A DNA stretch of 7,846 nucleotides from Syntrophomonas sp. UBA5288. GTDB taxonomy: Bacteria > Bacillota > Syntrophomonadia > Syntrophomonadales > Syntrophomonadaceae. Within the stretch, counting starts at the first letter, position 1. Each line of letters begins with the position of its first letter. Shown piece by piece: positions 5,887 to 7,846 of this stretch. The position numbers were made by a program, and so were the translations under genes. Where the stretch lies: the NCBI GenBank assembly GCA_002408445.1, contig DHSK01000173.1, positions 1-7,846 on the forward strand, written 5' to 3'. Below the pieces are notes generated by a model. It worked only from the letters and a program-made list of their open reading frames with translations. It did not search any database and was not told the origin of the DNA.

Positions 5887-6519
5887 GTGGAATACATGCT
5901 GATACTAATGTTTGCTCTGGCCGTAAGTGCCGACGGATTTATGGTAGGTATTGCTTATGGCATCAAAAAAATCAAGATACCATTTTTATCTCTTATCCTG
6001 ATTTCCTGTGCTTCATCTCTGGCCGTAACGGTCTCCATGATATGCGGCAAAGGACTGGCTACTTTTCTAAAGCCATCCTGGGCCTCCGGTCTGGGCGCGG
6101 TTATGCTTATAATAATAGGTTTTTACTTTTTGCTGCAGGCCTTAAAAGAAAAGATCACCCAACTGGAAGCATCGGATAGTGCCATATTAACGATTAATCT
6201 GGAGTTCCTGGGAATTATCGTGCAAATACTAAAAAAGCCTTCCAGTGCCGATATGGATTGCTCCGGTGAAATCAATCTGCGGGAAGCTTTCTTTCTGGGT
6301 CTGGCTCTGGCTGTAGATGCTCTGGGCGCCGGAATCGGTGCGGCCATGACCGGCCTCAATATTTTATTTACCGCTCTAAGCGTTGGTATGCTAAAATTTA
6401 TCTTAGTAAATAGTGGTATTCACTTGGGAGCAGTGATAAAAAGCAAGTACATAGAAGGCATTTCATCCTTGCTACCGGGAATAATACTTATTACTATAGG
6501 TATTATTGAAATCCTCTGA
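5887..6519 (+). CDS. ytaF: Sporulation membrane protein YtaF (MntP-like family)
   Basis: A 210-aa integral membrane protein with about six hydrophobic helices in two related halves. Each half has an Asp in a similar setting: LAVSADGF (Asp16) and LALAVDALGAG (Asp144), like the paired Asp residues of MntP-type manganese exporters. The two halves are joined by a polar loop holding DMDCSGEINLRE (122-133), which fits an EF-hand calcium loop. In Bacillus, YtaF is known as a sporulation membrane protein; its transport substrate is not established, and a metal-ion role here is inference. I chose GTG at 5887 because AGGAG at 5874-5878 lies 8 nt upstream; an earlier GTG at 5878 overlaps the Shine-Dalgarno sequence itself, and ATG at 5896 is also possible. 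It starts 60 bp after mutM and ends 13 bp before coaE. Confidence 0.88.
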   Translation: MEYMLILMFALAVSADGFMVGIAYGIKKIKIPFLSLILISCASSLAVTVSMICGKGLATFLKPSWASGLGAVMLIIIGFYFLLQALKEKITQLEASDSAILTINLEFLGIIVQILKKPSSADMDCSGEINLREAFFLGLALAVDALGAGIGAAMTGLNILFTALSVGMLKFILVNSGIHLGAVIKSKYIEGISSLLPGIILITIGIIEIL

Positions 6520-6532
6520 AGTCGGTGAAAAG

Positions 6533-7135
6533 ATGAAAATTATCGGATTGACCGGTGGCATCGCCAGCGGCAAAAGTACGGTTTCCCGGGTCCTCAAAGA
6601 CCTGGGAGCTATTATTATTGATTCTGATGTTGTGGCTCATGAAATTATTACCCCTCGCAGACCCGCCTGGAATGACATAGTTAAGCAATTTGGCCCGGAA
6701 ATTCTCAACTCTGATATGACCATAAACCGCGGTATATTAGGAAATATCGTATTTAATGATCCGGCCCAACTGAAAATCCTAAATCAAATAGTGCATCCCC
6801 GGGTGGCAGAGCGTTTTATAGATGATTTGCAGGAAATACGCAGCATGCAGCCCGATGCGGTGGTAGTACTGGACGTACCGTTGCTATATGAAGCCCATTT
6901 TGATCATATGTGTGATGTGGTGTGGGTAGTATGGGTCGACCGGGAAACTCAAAAACAGCGTCTGATGAAGCGCAACAACTTTAACGAAAAAGAAGCTACG
7001 GTTAGAATCGATGCTCAGATGTCCCTGGACAAAAAGGCCGGCCTGGCGGATGTGGTTATCGACAACAGCCAGGGCATGGAGGAAACTATAGCAACAGCTA
7101 CCAGAAATTTCAAGGATATTATCAAAGTTTCGTAA
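6533..7135 (+). CDS. coaE: Dephospho-CoA kinase
   Basis: A 200-aa cytosolic P-loop kinase that phosphorylates the 3'-hydroxyl of dephospho-CoA, the last step of coenzyme A synthesis. The N-terminus MKIIGLTGGIASGKST contains the Walker A motif (Gly8 to Ser15). IIIDSDVVAHEII (27-39) is the family's D-x-D segment, which positions the acceptor substrate. VVVLDVPLLYEAHFD is the conserved CoA-binding and core motif, and the lid region follows (KRNNFNEKEATVRIDAQM). Length is normal. The ATG at 6533 gives the standard start but has only a weak ribosome binding site (GGTG, 6524-6527), so translation may be coupled to ytaF, which ends 13 bp upstream. A TTG at 6506 would add nine residues and overlap ytaF; I consider it less likely. 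Confidence 0.96.
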   Translation: MKIIGLTGGIASGKSTVSRVLKDLGAIIIDSDVVAHEIITPRRPAWNDIVKQFGPEILNSDMTINRGILGNIVFNDPAQLKILNQIVHPRVAERFIDDLQEIRSMQPDAVVVLDVPLLYEAHFDHMCDVVWVVWVDRETQKQRLMKRNNFNEKEATVRIDAQMSLDKKAGLADVVIDNSQGMEETIATATRNFKDIIKVS

Positions 7136-7176
7136 ATATTATTAATAAACAACCTTTTTTTGTGGGGGTTTTCATT

Positions 7177-7743
7177 ATGGCGCGGAAACATAAGCGGCGT
7201 ATTTCTGCCTTCTTATGGATCTTCATTCTACTATTCCTGGCAACAGTCATCACTTTCCCCAAATGGATAACACTGTTTTATCCCCAGCCTCATCGGGAGC
7301 TGGTCTATGCTACGGCTTCTGAATATAATATCGACCCTAACCTGGTATTTGCCATTATAAGAGCGGAAAGCAAATACCAGACCGGAGCCAAGTCATCTGT
7401 GGGCGCACGCGGGCTGATGCAGATAATGCCGGAAACAGCCAGCTGGGTTGCTGATCAGATGGATATGGAGGATTTCACCACCGAGGATTTACATGACCCG
7501 GAGGTTAATATACGCATAGGTTGCTGGTATATAAACAATTTAAACCGTGAGTTCGAAGGACGTCTGCCCATAATCGCGGCTGCCTACAATGCCGGCCGGG
7601 GTAAGGCCAAGGAATGGGTAGTCAGCGGCCAGTGGGACGGCTCCGAAAAGACTATTAACAATATCCCGTTTGCTGAAACCCGGAAGTATGTACACAACGT
7701 ACTCAAAAATTATCAGGCCTATCAGGCTATTTATGAGAAATAG
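7177..7743 (+). CDS. Membrane-anchored lytic transglycosylase (SLT family)
   Basis: A 188-aa peptidoglycan lytic transglycosylase related to the C-terminal catalytic domain of Slt70. It cleaves the MurNAc-GlcNAc bond, forming 1,6-anhydroMurNAc. A basic N-terminus (MARKHKRR) and one hydrophobic segment (about 11-34) make an uncleaved anchor or signal peptide, placing the enzyme outside the membrane. The SLT domain spans about 38-185 with catalytic Glu64 in IIRAESKY, the GARGLMQIMPETA motif (76-88) and AAAYNAGRG (134-142). The ATG at 7177 is chosen because GGGGG at 7164-7168 lies 8 nt upstream; a GTG at 7162 overlaps this site. It follows coaE by 41 bp and probably closes the operon. A role in cell-wall remodelling, perhaps in sporulation or division, is inference. 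Confidence 0.94.
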   Translation: MARKHKRRISAFLWIFILLFLATVITFPKWITLFYPQPHRELVYATASEYNIDPNLVFAIIRAESKYQTGAKSSVGARGLMQIMPETASWVADQMDMEDFTTEDLHDPEVNIRIGCWYINNLNREFEGRLPIIAAAYNAGRGKAKEWVVSGQWDGSEKTINNIPFAETRKYVHNVLKNYQAYQAIYEK

Positions 7744-7758
7744 GCCGATTGCTCCTGT

Positions 7759-7846
7759 GTCATCCTGATGCGAGTGTCATCCTGAGCGAAACGAAGGATC
7801 TTCCCGACTCGGAAGTGGAAAGATCCTTCACTACGTTCAGGATGAC
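7759..7846. repeat. GTCATCCTGAGCGAA-type palindromic intergenic repeat
   Basis: The left arm (7776-7802) begins GTCATCCTGAGCGAA and the right arm (7820-7846) ends TCAGGATGAC. The two 27-nt arms match as reverse complements at 23 positions, including a perfect 10-bp outer end and a perfect 10-bp inner part (GAAGGATCTT / AAGATCCTTC), around a 17-nt centre. An extra copy of the outer end, GTCATCCTGA, lies at 7759-7768, 17 bp before the left arm. Sequences of this type are scattered between genes in many bacterial genomes; that is from memory. There is no T-tail, so a terminator role is unproven. The window ends exactly with the right arm, so the element may continue. Confidence 0.85.

Noticed and set aside
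5745..6179. 144-aa plus-strand frame across the mutM-ytaF junction
   Set aside because: It overlaps the mutM zinc finger and the ytaF N-terminus in another frame and does not look like a known protein.
6506..6532. TTG start for coaE overlapping ytaF
   Set aside because: The ATG at 6533 gives the standard MKIIGLTGGIASGKS N-terminus. An AGG at 6498-6500 keeps the TTG possible but unlikely.

Overview
The window looks like chromosomal DNA of a spore-forming, Clostridia-type Firmicute; a Syntrophomonadaceae- or Desulfotomaculum-like lineage is my guess, not something the sequence proves. The signs are strong AGGAGG-type ribosome binding sites, moderate GC content, a sporulation-family membrane protein (YtaF), and the gene order polA-mutM-ytaF-coaE, which is also found in Bacillus. 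All seven protein genes lie on the plus strand and look intact. I see no phage, insertion-sequence transposase, CRISPR or toxin-antitoxin gene.

Region 1 (1-323) is an AT-rich divergent intergenic stretch. At its left edge are the first 21 nt of a minus-strand tRNA, very probably tRNA-Leu, cut off by the window. Behind it is a consensus promoter (TTGACA, 18 bp, TATAAT) pointing left. Candidate rightward promoters and a perfect 7-bp inverted repeat precede the sigma operon. Region 2 (324-2044) holds an ECF-type sigma factor and, 35 bp downstream, its likely membrane-bound anti-sigma factor. The latter joins a zinc-binding anti-sigma domain, one membrane helix, a disordered linker and an extracytoplasmic DUF4349-like domain. 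A near-perfect rho-independent terminator closes this operon.

Region 3 (2114-7743) is a housekeeping cluster: DNA polymerase I (polA), formamidopyrimidine-DNA glycosylase (mutM), YtaF, dephospho-CoA kinase (coaE) and a membrane-anchored lytic transglycosylase. polA and mutM both act in base-excision repair: MutM removes oxidised purines and Pol I fills the gap. coaE makes the last step of coenzyme A synthesis. The last four genes are closely spaced and probably co-transcribed.

The noncoding DNA holds the least ordinary material. The 302-bp polA-mutM gap has two tracts of a degenerate 10-nt repeat. They flank a GC-rich foldable core and carry a 21-bp direct repeat that includes the last codons of polA. 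The right edge holds a large imperfect palindrome of the GTCATCCTGAGCGAA type, a dispersed intergenic repeat. Two genes (the anti-sigma gene and ytaF) have short inverted repeats that could mask their ribosome binding sites. I found no clearly new multi-gene system here; the best leads are the intergenic repeat element and the anti-sigma/DUF4349 sensor.
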